Below, in pieces: positions 32,915 to 44,847 of a DNA stretch of 64,000 bases. Source of the stretch: Paramyrothecium sp. XJ0827. Lineage: Eukaryota > Ascomycota > Sordariomycetes > Hypocreales > Stachybotryaceae. Below the pieces are notes generated by a model, which was not told the origin of the DNA, did not search any database, and was given only the letters and a program-made list of their open reading frames with translations. How positions within the stretch are numbered: the first letter of the stretch is position 1; each line of letters starts with the position of its first letter. The DNA lies in contig JAJFPB010000009.1 of the NCBI GenBank assembly GCA_020881915.1, forward strand, positions 1,116,001 to 1,180,000, given 5' to 3'. The position numbers were made by a program, and so were the translations under genes.

Positions 32915-33957
32915 ATGGCGGGCACGATCATCCTGTCTGGAGCTAATGGCACTCTTGGTATAGGCTATGTCCGTTGCCTTCTCAAGCTGTACCCCGATTA
33001 CACCCTCGTGGCCACAGTACGCAACGCTTCGAGAGACGATTCAAACACGGCAAGGCTACTTCAAGCAATATCTGAGAGACCTCACGCCAAAGTCATCCTT
33101 GAGACGCTTGATCTTGGCGTCCTGAGTCAAGTTCGTGCCTTTGCCGATAAAATCTCGGGTCAGATCGCGGCGGGCAAACTGCCTCCCATATCCGCCATCG
33201 TCTGCAATGCATTCACCTGGTCGTTGAATGGCGCCAAGTACACCCCCGATGGAAATGAGGCAACGTTTCAGGTGTCGCACCTTGCACAATACCTGCTCGT
33301 CCTCAAGCTTCTAGCTTCCATGGATCCAGCCTCGGGACGCATTGTCATGCTTGGCTCAACGGCACATTATCCAGAGAACCCAAACCCTTTATCCAAACTC
33401 GTCGCTCGAATTCCCGAAGACATAGATCATCTTGTCCAGCCGCCGGCAGACAAACCCGGTGACGAGCACGATCGAGGATTCCAGCGATACGGAACAGCCA
33501 AGCTAGCAAACGTTGTCTTTGCGTACGACCTTAATCGGAGGCTTCAAGCGGTATGTTGTGGCACAACTAGGGCGCTGGCTTTCAAACTGACCCAACAAAG
33601 GACCCGAAGCTGTCTAGCATCACAGTCACAGCAATGGATCCCGGCGGCCTCATCGACTCCCGAGCGCACCACGAACAACGCGCCGTGGTGAGAGCTGCCT
33701 TCTCTGCTATTTCATGCCTGATGTCTATCCTAAGGCACGTGACGACTGCAGTCCGAACATCGGCAGACTCAGGAAGAGAGCTCGTCGAGCTGAGTATTGG
33801 AGCTGATTATGCATCCAGGCGAGGATACTTTGTAGGGCTCAAGCCTGACAGCCCGGCAAAGCTCAGCCAGGATCAGGAACTGCAAGAAAGGCTGTGGAAG
33901 GCCTGCTGGAAATGGACTAACCTAAGGGAGGAGGAAACCGTCCTTCAGCAAGTCTAG
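32915..33957 (+). CDS. Short-chain dehydrogenase/reductase
   Basis: Cytosolic NAD(P)-dependent oxidoreductase of the SDR family, 330 aa; exons 32915-33550 and 33601-33957 with a 50-nt phase-0 intron (GTATGT...CAAAG). The cofactor loop is SGANGTLGIGY near residue 8. The NNAG-equivalent is VCNAF, the catalytic Ser lies in IVMLGSTAHY, and the YxxxK pair is in RYGTAKLANVVF. The second exon restores the family's P-G motif (TAMDPGGL). The substrate is unknown; the layout is like retinol-dehydrogenase/light-dependent reductase types. The open frame extends upstream to a TTG at 32870, but the first ATG at 32915 fits the family N-terminus. It is head-to-head with a dual-zinc regulator, which suggests a dedicated regulator-enzyme pair. 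Confidence 0.92.
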
Positions 33958-34270
33958 CTTGGATTGTCATCGACGCCATAATTGGGCCTGATGTCATTTC
34001 CGTCTATGATATATACTCTTACACCCTATGTAATATGCAAGCAACATTCCACCCAAGGCCTAGAGTGGTATCAGCCATAAATTCGACCCGTTTGCAAGGT
34101 TTCCTAGTCTCCAAAGCGCCGCCGAGCTCCTGCCTATTATTGAAGTATTATGTATAACCAGTCTCCCAGCTCAATGCCTGATTCCTGTAAACTCGAAATT
34201 CAACACAGTCCCAAGAAGCTGTTAATCAGAGTACCGCCAGATGCATCGATTTATATCCTATGCTCCTGTA
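33958..34270. other. Convergent 3' flanks
   Basis: Short AT-rich region between the SDR and the leftward regulator. Nothing recognised. Confidence 0.55.
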
Positions 34271-37123
34271 TCATAAATCGTCAAAAATCCTGGCGATCGG
34301 ATTATCTAAATACATGGGATTGGCTGTTTGGAACGTCCCTGGTGACAAGCCGGACATCGAAGTTTGGTCTCCTAATGTTTGATTAAGCGGGTGTCCGGCC
34401 TGTTCGTGGTAAAGATTGTCAAAGAAGTCGGGAACAATCAGCTGCATCGTGTCTTCAACAGAGCTTGTCAAATTGCCGGAAGATGGTTCTCCCCCTAAAG
34501 TTGAAGGATAGGCTATAGGATCGCCCAGGGGAAACATGATCCTATCCGCTCCGACGTGGCCGGATGTTGGTACTCTGGAGGGGACATGCGTAGATTCACC
34601 GCCAAGTGGGACAACCATGTGTCCCAGCATATCGGTCACTGCATTCGTTGCTGTCATCGGCATTTGCCAGTGACCTTGATGCTCTGAGAAACCGGAAGGA
34701 TTGGTGTGATCTACACGATAAGACGAGGTTGCTGTAGCGGTTGGACTCTGTGTCCGTGACCGGAATTTCATGCTGTTCTTGATGTTTTGTAACTGGACGC
34801 TTAAGCCCTGTGGCAAGTTGTCAAAGACGACCTTCTCCAGTTAGCGTAGGCTCTTTTTTGCGCTCTGTTCGCTGCTGGAGGCTGCAGTCGAGAATCTAAT
34901 GTGAAGGTGGCTTTGGACATGCGACTAACCTCAAGGGCGGCAGAGAGCCTATCAGCAGCAAGGCTCCTTTGGTTTAGACCTGAAATCGCATCCTTGCCTA
35001 AAAGAGCGTCCATAAGAATATCTGACGATGTAGGCTCGTCTGGTTTGTGTGAAGCGTGGAAAACTAGGCACAGAACTGCAAAAAACTGTGTATATATGAT
35101 GAACCAATAGGGACCGATGAGAACTGCCTGCTTTCTGATTTCGAGTCCAATATTTATAATGTTTCGACAAACGCTAATGCCGGCAGTCGCGAGGGCTTCA
35201 TAACGTTGATCGGAGTTCTTTCTGGACGAATCTTGGTGATTCATGTATTGCATGAATGGCCGGTAGAGCATCATCTGCACGTGGGCATATGCGAATCGAA
35301 GAAGAATTTGCACCCTATAGGAGACATTAGCAAGTGTCCCATCAAGTGTGAATATCGCTGAGAAGTTCGAGTGCTTCTGAACTCATGGGGTGTTTAGTAC
35401 GGCATGTAAAATGCTGTCTTCGGGCCACGAGCTCGGTATTGACAATGGAGGCTTACCGGTGAAGATATACGTCTTCGTTGTAACCGGGCCTCAGAACGGC
35501 AGGAAGATGCTGGTACCAAGTGTGCAGTCTTTGCTCGACATCTCGCACTTGATTGAAGTTGATCATGTATGTAACATGTGTAGCCTTCCTGATGGCTCCT
35601 TGGGAGGGATACATGCACTCAACAACCATGGCAAGAATGTCCATCAGCTTAGCGTGAGCGTTGAAAGCCTCGTTGACGGACGGCGTCCTTGATCCGTGTT
35701 GAAGCAAAGCATCGGCAGTGATGTGACTGTCATCAACCGGCGCTGGTAATGGCTGATCTATGTCACGGCTCCGAAGGACCACGGGAAGACCGAGGGTGGT
35801 CGACAAGTATATGTCCATTTGACGCGTCGTGTGGAAGACTCGTTTTCTCGTCTCGCTCTCGATAGGGGTCATTCTTGGATCCTCTATATTACGATGCAAG
35901 CCCATGCGCAAAGCCGACCGTAGGGCAAGGCCGATAAGGTTATAACAGCTGTTGAGATTGCCGATGGCCTGCAAGAACTGGATAATGAATAACAATGCTT
36001 GCAATGTGGTCAAGTCGCGACATTCGGCAAGATCTTTGAGGTACAACCTTGCACCTAGGTAGAACTTGTAGCTGGGAGAAGTCTTGAGTCAATGAGTGAA
36101 GGATTAAAGAAAGATCGGGGACTTACCCGCGACGCATCGCCTCGTTGTAGTGGTCCGGGTTGGAGGGGTCATTCTCATCGACGTCGTACATGGAGCCCAG
36201 AGCAAGAATTGAGTACAGCAGTCCAAGATACTGCTCCTCATCCTGTGTATACCTTTTTTTTTCTGCGTCATATATTCTGTCGAAACGCTTATAAAAGGAG
36301 GGGACGTGGACGATGCGCAGCAGGCAGGTTGCATGGTTGAAGGAGTATTCACAGAGGATGCGAGCCAACTCACGCCGTGGCAGCTTGGAGTAATCGTAGT
36401 TTGACTGGCCCACAGAAAGCAGCGAGGAAGAAGGTGAGCCGGTGGAGGAGGGCAGGAACGGGATCCTGGAGTCATAGCGCAATAGGCCTGGGAAGTGCTG
36501 GGTGATGCGGTTCAAGAAGGCGGCATCAGATGAGAGACCGTGGAAGTCGAACTCACCGCTGTCAGTCAGACGAAGTTGGTGCTGGTCCTGGACGACTGGG
36601 ATGTACTTGGTGGACTCGGCCGCTGGAGCAGACGTCGCCGGCTGGTCCGTGGTAAAACCATCCTCACGTGCGTTGTCGCCGGTCGAGGTGAGCTGCGGCG
36701 AAGAGGTGACCGACTCAAGAGTTTGCATATCAATGTGGGGAAGGAATTTGCGTATGATTGACTCGGCCAAGTGCAGTCTCGTCTCCAAATCTTCGGCACC
36801 TGTGAAGCGAGAGGACTTGCTCCGCTTGGAGGGTATCTCATACGTGCATTCTGCAAGAAAAATGACAGAATGGTTAGCGACGGTTTCGAATAATCCATGC
36901 TCGCAGATGCTTTGCTTGGCGTACCGGAGTTGAACTCGGCACAGCTCGAGCAAGGCTGCCTCCCGTCACATTTGATCTTCTTCCGGCGACAATCATCACA
37001 AGCACGCGATATCCGCCTGCGTTTGTGGGACGTTGTGCTGCCAGCCAAGGCGTCAACGTCCTGGTTTGCGGAATTTGGACTTCCGGATTGAACGTCCGCC
37101 GGGGTTCGCGGCGCGGAAGCCAT
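34271..37123 (-). CDS. Large Zn2Cys6 transcription factor with fungal_trans domain
   Basis: Nuclear regulator of 827 aa; exons 37123-36925, 36850-36127, 36071-35457, 35314-34930 and 34831-34271; introns 74, 55, 142, 98 and standard donors except one GTTAGT. Zn2Cys6 cysteines are C42, C45, C52, C58, C61 and, only after splicing, C68 (RRRISRACDDCRRKKIKCD, CSSC). A coiled-coil linker follows (LETRLHLAESIIRKFLP). The regulatory domain is complete: YSFNHATCLLRIVHVPSFY, YLGLLYSILALGSMY, GLALRSALRMGLHR, then RKRVFHTTRQMDIYLS and LGLPVVLRSRDID. The C-terminal 180 residues are a Ser/Thr/Gly-rich activation-like tail. The RRRISRACD...KCDG...CTYE form is a common fungal subclass of broad regulators. Its neighbours (SDR, dual-zinc factor) suggest a local metabolic module. 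Confidence 0.93.
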
Positions 37124-39416
37124 GGTACAGATCAGAGATGAGGTCTCGAGCGTGCATTTGTGAGGGATCAAGACTCTGTCTGGTATTAGTTAGATGTGCG
37201 TCGAGGCACCCGTGACAAGGGCGCAGGTGAGTTCGTCCGCGGGCTTAAGGGATTGTTCCTCCCGTCACCGAGCGAATGGGCTGCCAAGACGCAACAACAG
37301 CCTGGGCGTGATGTAGGACAGCAGCAATTCGGAGGCAGCAGATCTAGCTGGACACCGGGCCCCGGGCAAGCGGCCGTTACTGCCAAGAAGGGAGAAAGAG
37401 GGGAAGAGTGGGAAAACAAAGCAGTCAATATGAGGTCGATGATGTTGGATTTTGAAGCTCAAGGGTGAGGAGATCTAGACGAGTGCAAGCCGTTTTCGGA
37501 GAGTCGTGGGGTTGTCAGGCAGGCCGTCATGAGTCGAGATTGTGGGAATCAAGATGTAGAGGAATAAAAGATGTTGGGATGAGTGAGGAAGGGCAGTGTA
37601 CACACTGGGTGCAGGTACTTTTGGGAGAATGGTACTCCAATAGCCTTTGGACACTAGCATCAGGCCGCGAGGAACCAAGTACTCTGGAGGGGTGTACACT
37701 TGAAGCACAGTGTTTGTGACGCATTTGTGCCGGCCGTTCCACCTTCGGCCAGAGCACGTCTCGAACCAGCGCGTCTCCCTCCCTCCCTCAGCATTAAGGT
37801 CATAAATAAGGTAACCTTCGAGGTAAGACCCCTAACCCACTGCACACATTGCCCTGATCGCACACTGTAAACAAGAGGCCTAACCCAGAGGTTAGGTGAG
37901 TTACGTCCTGGCGACACATTGCGCCTCACCTTACCCAACCTTGGGACCTGTGTTGATCAACCCACCTTGACAGCTCTCTCTACACCTGACACGGATTCTC
38001 GACATCTAAGTTATCCATTTCTAAGCATGTATCTATATGATCCAGTAACATTTCTTAGGACGACCCGAGTTTTTATTATTCTCAACCTCAAACCAACGGC
38101 TGAAGTTGAACTTTCATGTTCATGTTAACGCCGCCCATGTGTCACGATGGATGCACAGTTCGACGTTCGGGAGTCGCAGCTCCAAAACTCCAGGGGCCGG
38201 CCGTCCAGAGCCGTCCGGACTCCCTTGGCACGATAGAGCGATTCAGTGAACCTCCGCCGCGACATGCACTCATTCTCGGTCCATGATTGGCTGCGTCCGG
38301 GTACACGGAAAAGCATGCTCTTGAAGAAGAAGCATGGCATCCATCTGGTGGGGACGCCACCTCCGTCACTTGACCAATGAAACGGCTCGCAGCCGGCTAT
38401 CCGGAAAAGAGAAGAGAAGTTGAACACCGCATCAGCTCGTGGATCGCCCGACCATCCGCTCGGAATAAAGTGTTCATAAATCGACAGGGTTGGTGAGCCG
38501 TCCCCCAAGGACTTCACTGCAACTCTTTTCCGCGCAATGATGTGACCCGCTCGATGAGGCGGACACCGTCAACCAGGTTGATGACGCACTCAGATCAGAG
38601 ACAGTTGCAAGTCTGGTGTGGAAAGCGAATCGAACCATGCCCATGCCCTCTGAAGTCATTGTGCATCATGTAAACCAGAACATGGATCCGGATCATAGAT
38701 CTCTGAAACAGCCCGGTGCCATCATATTAACCGCGAAGAAAGACATAATCTCTGTGCTCTGTGTGCTCTTCATCGCCAGTATTAGTCTCCGTTCTACCTC
38801 TTACCCCTCTATTTTGTTTGGCCGAGCTGCGCCTTCCAGCAGGCTATCCACGGCTCCTTGCCAAGAGCCCGTTGATAATGAGGTCTCTGGAAGCCGTCGG
38901 AGCCCCTGCACTCGGCAGCTTGGCCTGCCATATCTGGACCAGCCTTACGTCGGTCCTGGGTTCGGTGTCCTCGACTGGATGCAGCATGTGGGAACGTGCT
39001 AGGCTCGGTGGACTCCCCGCGCCGAATCACCTCAGTCGCAGCCGGCAATCCGGGCATGGCAAACGCAAACAGATCGAAGCATAAGTTAAGCCTAAACACT
39101 TGGCACTTCGCTTTTTTACTGACCTACCAGCATGGCCCCACCGTGATTGGCCAGTTTGTGAATGACGACCGGTTGTCTACTTTTGCATATAAGTACGAGC
39201 ATCACCATGTGGATGGGTAGCGCACGCGCGCATTTCTTCTCGAAGCACTGCTGCGTCGATCGACTCAGGCCGAGACCTTTTCCTCCTTTCCCTTCTGGTT
39301 GATTCTTCTCGGCCCTCGTTTACAGTTGTCGACCTCAACCAAGCAGACGTAAACACCAAAAGCCACGGTCCTGGTGACTGTGAGCCCCTCCAAGCCAAGA
39401 CCGCATCCCGATCGCC
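37124..39416. other. 2.3 kb spacer upstream of the ENA-type ATPase
   Basis: It contains the promoter of the leftward regulator and, at the right end, that of the sodium pump. ORFs such as 38125-38517 on minus are unrecognised. Two GCCAAG hexamers, matching the PacC (ambient pH) core GCCARG, lie at 38860-38865 and 39394-39399. Alkaline/PacC control of ENA genes is known in fungi; here it is only inference. Confidence 0.5.
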
Positions 39417-42400
39417 ATGGACGAAAAGCAAAGCATCAGTTCTGCGTCGCAGCACGTTTCTGGGCAATCCAATAGACCGCTCTCCAGGCCGGCCCATGCC
39501 CTGTCCCATCACGATGTAGCCAAGGAGCTTGAGACGGAAGCCCTTGATGGCCTTTCCGCCGCCGAGGCCAAAAAGCGCCTGGAGGAATTTGGCAGAAACG
39601 AACTCGGCGAGGCTGAAGGCGTTCAACCAATCAAGATTGTTATTGCCCAGATCGCCAATGCCATGACTCTGGTATGTCCATGTCAGCCGGCGTTTACCAC
39701 GGCCACATTTGCTCATTCCTTACTAGGTCCTCATTTTGGCCATGGCTGTCAGTTTCGGTATCAAATCCTGGATTGAAGGTGGTGTCGTCGCAGCTGTTAT
39801 CCTCCTCAATGTCGTTGTTGGCTTCTTCCAAGAATACTCCGCCGAAAAGACCATGGACTCTCTACGTTCCCTGAGCTCACCCACCGCGAGCGTTGTGCGT
39901 AATGGCGAGTCGACCGTCATCCCGTCCGGCGAAGTCGTGCCCGGAGACCTAGTGGAGGTCAAGATGGGTGACACGATTCCCGCGGATATCAGGTCAGAAC
40001 CGCCCCTCCCGCTTACGCCCTGCCGAAATGCACCGATAGCTAACATTTGCATAGGCTTGTCGAGGCCAAAAACTTTGAGACTGACGAGGCTCTACTGACC
40101 GGTGAATCCCTTCCCGTGCGCAAGTCTGAGAATCAGATATTCGACGACACCACAGGCCCTGGCGACCGATTGAACGTCGCCTACAGCAGTTCCACCGTCA
40201 CCAAAGGCCGTGCAAGGGGTATTGTGTTCGCGACGGGCACCCACACCGAGATTGGAGCCATCGCAACCGCCTTGGGTCAGAAGGAATCGAGGGTTCGAAA
40301 GCCCAAACGCAATGACAAGGGTCGTGCAGGTCCTCACCGTTACCTCGAAGCCTACACCCTTACCCTTGGTGATGCTGCCGGTCGCTTCCTCGGAGTCAAC
40401 GTTGGAACGCCCCTGCAGCGCAAGCTCAGTAAGCTAGCCATCTTGCTTTTTGGTATTGCCGTCGTTTGTGCCATCATTGTTCTCGGCGCGAACAAGTTCA
40501 GCAGCCGCCAGGAAGTCATCATCTATGCCGTGGCCACCGGCCTCTCCATGATTCCAGCAAGTCTTGTCGTCGTGCTCACAATCACCATGGCCGCGGGCAC
40601 AAAGAGAATGGTACAGCGCAACGTCATTGTCAGGAACCTCAAGTCCCTTGAGGCCCTGGGAGCTGTTACCGACATTTGCAGCGACAAGACCGGCACTCTA
40701 ACGCAAGGCAAAATGGTCGCACGAGCGGCCTGGGTTCCCGGCATCGGCACCTACACCGTCGAACCCTCCAGCGAGCCCTTCAATCCAACGCAAGGTGATA
40801 TTACCTTCGACTCGCGCAGGCCTCAGGACATCAACTTCAAGGGTGGCGCCAGGGAAGGAAACGTTGCAGGTCCACAGGACCTCCTGCAGAGCAGCGCGAT
40901 TTGTCTGCAAGAGTTCCTAGGTGTCGCGTCCTTGGCCAACCTTGCAACTGTTCACGAGAAGGAGGGCACTTGGCATGCTCGCGGCGACCCTACCGAAATT
41001 GCCATCCAGGTCTTCGCAAGCCGCTTCAACTGGAACCGCCTGAGCCTGGTCGGTGAGACTTCCGAGTGGTCCGAAGTAGCTGAGCTACCTTTTGATAGCG
41101 ACGTGAAGCGCATGAGCGTTGTCATGAAGCGTAACAGCACGGGCGAGAGCTGGTCCTTCACAAAAGGAGCAGTGGAGCGCGTGATCGATGCCTGCACGCG
41201 GTACCGGCGCCGCGATGCCGAGGAGGACTCATACCAGGAAATCACCGACGAGTTCAAGAACGACATTCTCCGCAACATGGAGATCTTTGCGAGCATGGGT
41301 CTACGAGTTCTGGCTCTGGCCAGCCGCAAGATTGACTTTGAGGTGGAGCCCAACTCCGATCTCGACCGCACACAGATTGAACGCGACCTCACGTTCCGTG
41401 GACTGATAGGCCTTTACGATCCTCCTCGTCCAGAGTCGGCAGATGCTGTCAGGGAGTGCCACGAGGCCGGCATCGCCGTGCACATGCTTACTGGTGACCA
41501 CCCCGAAACCGCAAAGGCCATCGCCATCGAAGTAGGAATCTTGCCGACTCGCATGGACAGGGTCAAGCCTGACGTCCAAAGCTGCATCGTCATGACGGCT
41601 ACTAGCTTCGACGCCTTGTCCGACGACGAGGTTGACGCCCTCCCTGTACTTCCACTTGTGATTGCTCGATGTGCGCCGCAGACCAAAGTTCGAATGATTG
41701 AGGCTTTGCACCGAAGGGGCAAATTCTGCGCCATGGTAAGTGAACAACACACAGCTACATTTGGCCGAATTGTACTGATATCACGTAGACTGGTGACGGT
41801 GTGAATGACTCACCCTCTTTGCGTCGCGCCGATGTTGGCATCGCCATGGGTCAGGCTGGTTCCGATGTGGCAAAGGATGCATCCGATATCGTTCTGACGG
41901 ATGACAACTTTGCTTCCATCGTGGCCGCTATCGAGGAAGGCCGTCGTATCTTTGACAATATCCAGAAGTTCGTGCTGCACGTCCTCGCGGAAAACATCGC
42001 GCAGGCTGGCACCCTCCTCGTCGGTCTCGTTTTTAAGGACTCCCGTGGACTCTCAGTGTTCCCCTTGGCGCCCGTCGAGATTATCTGGATCATCATGGTG
42101 ACATCAGGCATGCCTGATATGGGTCTCGGCTTCGAGCGTGCTGTTCCTGACATCATGAGACGGCCTCCGCAAAGTCTTAAGGCCGGTATCTTCACCAAGG
42201 AGTTCCTCGTTGATATGGTCGTGTACGGTTTGTGGATTACGGCACTTTGCCTGGCATCATTCAGCTTGGTCGTATTCGGTTTCGGCAACGGTGAGCTTGG
42301 CGAGAACTGCAACGAGAGCTATTCAGACGCATGCAACACCGTATTCCGCGCTCGCGCCACGACGTTTGCCTGCCTTACATGGTTCGCGCTCTTCCTGGCC

Positions 42401-42778
42401 TGGGAGATGATTGACATGCGACGTTCGTTCTTCCGCATGCAGCCTGGCAGCAAGAAGTACTTCACCCAATGGATGATAGATATCTGGCGCAATCAGTTCC
42501 TTTTCTGGGCTATCATGATTGGCTTCTTCACGCTTTTCTTGACCCTCTATATCCCGGTGCTCAACCACTCTGTGTTTAAGCACACGGGTATTAGTTGGGA
42601 ATGGGGCATTGTCTTTATCGCCGCTGGCTTGTTCTTTGCAGGTGTCGAGGCCTGGAAATGGGGCAAGCGCGTATTCTTCCGCCGCAGGGCGGCCAAGGCC
42701 AAAGGCGGCCGTTGGAAGGACATCGATATTGAGGAGCGAGTATTTGGTGAATATCTCTCTGACTTCATGAGTCACTAA
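39417..42778 (+). CDS. ENA1: ENA-type P-type ATPase, Na+/K+/Li+ efflux pump
   Basis: Plasma-membrane type IID P-type ATPase that exports alkali cations under salt or alkaline stress; 1063 aa, full length for the family. Exons 39417-39671, 39727-39992, 40055-41735 and 41789-42778; introns 55, 62 and 53 nt. An N-terminal cation-ATPase domain (LETEALDGLSAAEAKKRL) precedes the first helix pair. The actuator loop has DEALLTGESLPV. Helix 4 reads GLSMIPASLVVVLT, the phosphorylated Asp is in CSDKTGTLTQG, the nucleotide site includes FTKGAVERV, and the hinge motif is TGDGVNDSPSLRRADVG, interrupted upstream by intron 3. The C-terminal helices and the GIFTKEFLVDMVVYG and WEMIDMRRSFF segments match ENA proteins. 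Possible PacC cores lie upstream. The two last introns fall at active-site loops. Confidence 0.97.
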
Positions 42779-43203
42779 AGCATAGAGCGGTGGACAGAAA
42801 AAAGTGTTTTATATTAGAATGCGGCATGGCGAATGCGTTAGGGCTGATCATTTAAATACCCAAATATATGGCTTTATATGTAAAGAAAATTGAACAATTC
42901 AAGTGCTTGTGTATTCGACAAATGATTAGAGCAGCTCTCCTAAGTTTGCTAATCTTGATCCAAAGCTCATCGTAGAGCACTATTCTTTATCTGTGCCAAG
43001 CTCGACTCGTTCCTATTATGTGCTCATTCGAACCAACATCGTGAGCATTCCTGAGCCTGGAACTACACGTATACTATCCATACTATCCAGAGGAAGAACT
43101 ACATGACCTATTCATCTATAACTCATTTGATCGCTCTCAAACATAACCATACCGCATTTTCCTTGCAGACTTCTGATTCCTTTCTCGAACCTAAGCAGCT
43201 ACC
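42779..43203. other. Convergent 3' flanks
   Basis: AT-rich 3' region between the ATPase and the leftward zinc-finger gene; nothing recognised. Confidence 0.6.
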
Positions 43204-44847
43204 TCAGTTCGTGTGGAGGATGAAAGTAGACTCGTCTTGGACTTCCGATGAGAAGGAAGACCACTGGCCCTGTGGAACGTTGACATAATCATAATCACCA
43301 GAGTCCAGCTGTGTTTCGAAAGCTGTGTAGGTGACACGACTCTCACCTACGGCGTTCATGCTTTGGCTCAAAAGATTTTCCCTGGGACCAGATACGCCAC
43401 TATTCAGTCCCTGATTGAGGCACATGCCTGTTCTTATGGGATGCGGCTCAAGCGGAAAATTTGGCAGGATCGATGCCAGCCCCTCTTCAAGAAGGAGTTG
43501 GTTGTAAGCCGGCGAGTTGTCGATGACAGGGGGTATTGTATCAAAAGATAAGTTGTATGGTGAAGATTCGGTTGAGTCGAGGGAGCAGAACGACATTTCC
43601 TGGCTTGGATGCTCATCGGTAGTCGCGGTGTCGCTACATGTGCCAAAGCCGAGCGGGAGCACCGAGCTATTCCCGAAAGCCAACTCGATATTATGTGTTG
43701 TGGTGTTCTGGCTATTGCCAAAATCACCAATCCCACTATCTGGTTCTTGGTGCGAAGATGGAAGTGATAAGTCGTCTAAGCGCCCTAAGCGCCGTCCTGG
43801 GGGATAATACTCTTCAGGTTGTCCAACTTTGGTTGTAGGTTCGGAGTTTGGCCTCTCATGAGTGCCGTCAGTCGAATCGCTACCTGGGAAGGGCTTTGAA
43901 GAAGACGTGCTTACTGCAGCTTGGCTGCTGGAGCGGAGCCGAACAAGCAGCGTCTGGACAACGTTGGAAGTCAATGTAGCCGCAAGAGTGTCCTGATCAT
44001 GGCCCAGAGCCATAGACTCGGACACCTCAGCAATGAGTTCATTCCCATGACACCTCCAATAATCATGGACCATGCAGAGTGTGTCTTCGATGCTATTTTC
44101 CAAGTACGGCGAAGGGGGGAGTGGAGAGCCTGGAAAAAGAATCCGCCAAATGCTGAACCACTGCCTACGTTCGTCGAGACTGCGGTTAACGCGGCGTCGA
44201 AGCACAATGCTCTGGTCCTCGCTGATGCCTTCTAACTTGAATCCACCAGGCGGACGAGTGCATGAGCGAGCTGATACATGCAAGTTCCAGGCTTGCCTGT
44301 CCGCAAACACTTCGCCACACGTTGGGCAATGGATGGGACGGCGGTGGCGCCTGTTCAGATGTTGCTTGACGTCCCGCACTCGTGTTAATCTCAAGCGTAC
44401 GCAGCTCATGTATCGCATGCTGTTGTACTTGTAAAATGGACAAGCCAGCAGAGATTTAGGAGTCTCAGCATCGTATATGTCGCCTGTGACCCCACCGTCT
44501 GGTTCAGACTCCCTTCTCTCTGTTTTATTGTCCATCGTGGGATCTCTATTGCGGCGACGCTCACTTTTTGATTTCAAGGTTTTATGTTGTTTGTCGGAAT
44601 GTTGAACGGGCTTGACCCGTCTACTCTGGTCCGATACCACATCTCTGGGTGTCCCAAACAGTACAGGCTTGTCTTGGACGTTGTGGTATCGGGTATGAGA
44701 GCGTTCATGGCTGGCATCAATAGTGGATAATGCTGTTGAATCGGTAGTTGTTGCGGAAGAGGCATCGTTTCGTGGCTGCAGAACGGGGACTAGAGCGATT
44801 TTTCTGTACGCGCGGTTCATCGTTTCTTCGATTTGAGTGCTGATCAT
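43204..44847 (-). CDS. Fungal LLACPF-type zinc-finger protein, paralogue 1
   Basis: Single-exon protein of 547 aa. The core (residues about 133-196) is LLACPFYKYNSMRY...CVRLRLTRVRDVKQHLNR..H then HCPTCGEVF...LH..ARSC, a pair of irregular C2H2-like fingers of a type common in filamentous ascomycetes and often found in HET- or NLR-associated proteins (recalled, not searched). About 35 residues later comes a second shared block, QWFSIWRILFPG followed by PPSPYLE. Both blocks recur in the genes at 46602 and 48247. The N-terminal 130 residues are basic and disordered; the C-terminal half is Ser/Pro/Asn-rich, like an activation domain. Alternative starts at Met10 are possible. It may act in transcription or as an adaptor in a recognition system; this is inference. 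Confidence 0.85.
   Translation of the reverse strand: MISTQIEETMNRAYRKIALVPVLQPRNDASSATTTDSTALSTIDASHERSHTRYHNVQDKPVLFGTPRDVVSDQSRRVKPVQHSDKQHKTLKSKSERRRNRDPTMDNKTERRESEPDGGVTGDIYDAETPKSLLACPFYKYNSMRYMSCVRLRLTRVRDVKQHLNRRHRRPIHCPTCGEVFADRQAWNLHVSARSCTRPPGGFKLEGISEDQSIVLRRRVNRSLDERRQWFSIWRILFPGSPLPPSPYLENSIEDTLCMVHDYWRCHGNELIAEVSESMALGHDQDTLAATLTSNVVQTLLVRLRSSSQAAVSTSSSKPFPGSDSTDGTHERPNSEPTTKVGQPEEYYPPGRRLGRLDDLSLPSSHQEPDSGIGDFGNSQNTTTHNIELAFGNSSVLPLGFGTCSDTATTDEHPSQEMSFCSLDSTESSPYNLSFDTIPPVIDNSPAYNQLLLEEGLASILPNFPLEPHPIRTGMCLNQGLNSGVSGPRENLLSQSMNAVGESRVTYTAFETQLDSGDYDYVNVPQGQWSSFSSEVQDESTFILHTN

Noticed and set aside
37800..37940. Telomere-like CCTAAC strings
   Set aside because: Scattered single CCTAAC/GGTTAGG units, not tandem, inside ordinary intergenic DNA.
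38610..38645. tRNA T-loop-like string (GAATCGAACC) on the minus strand
   Set aside because: The five bases on each side cannot form a T-stem and no matching anticodon or acceptor arms are present.
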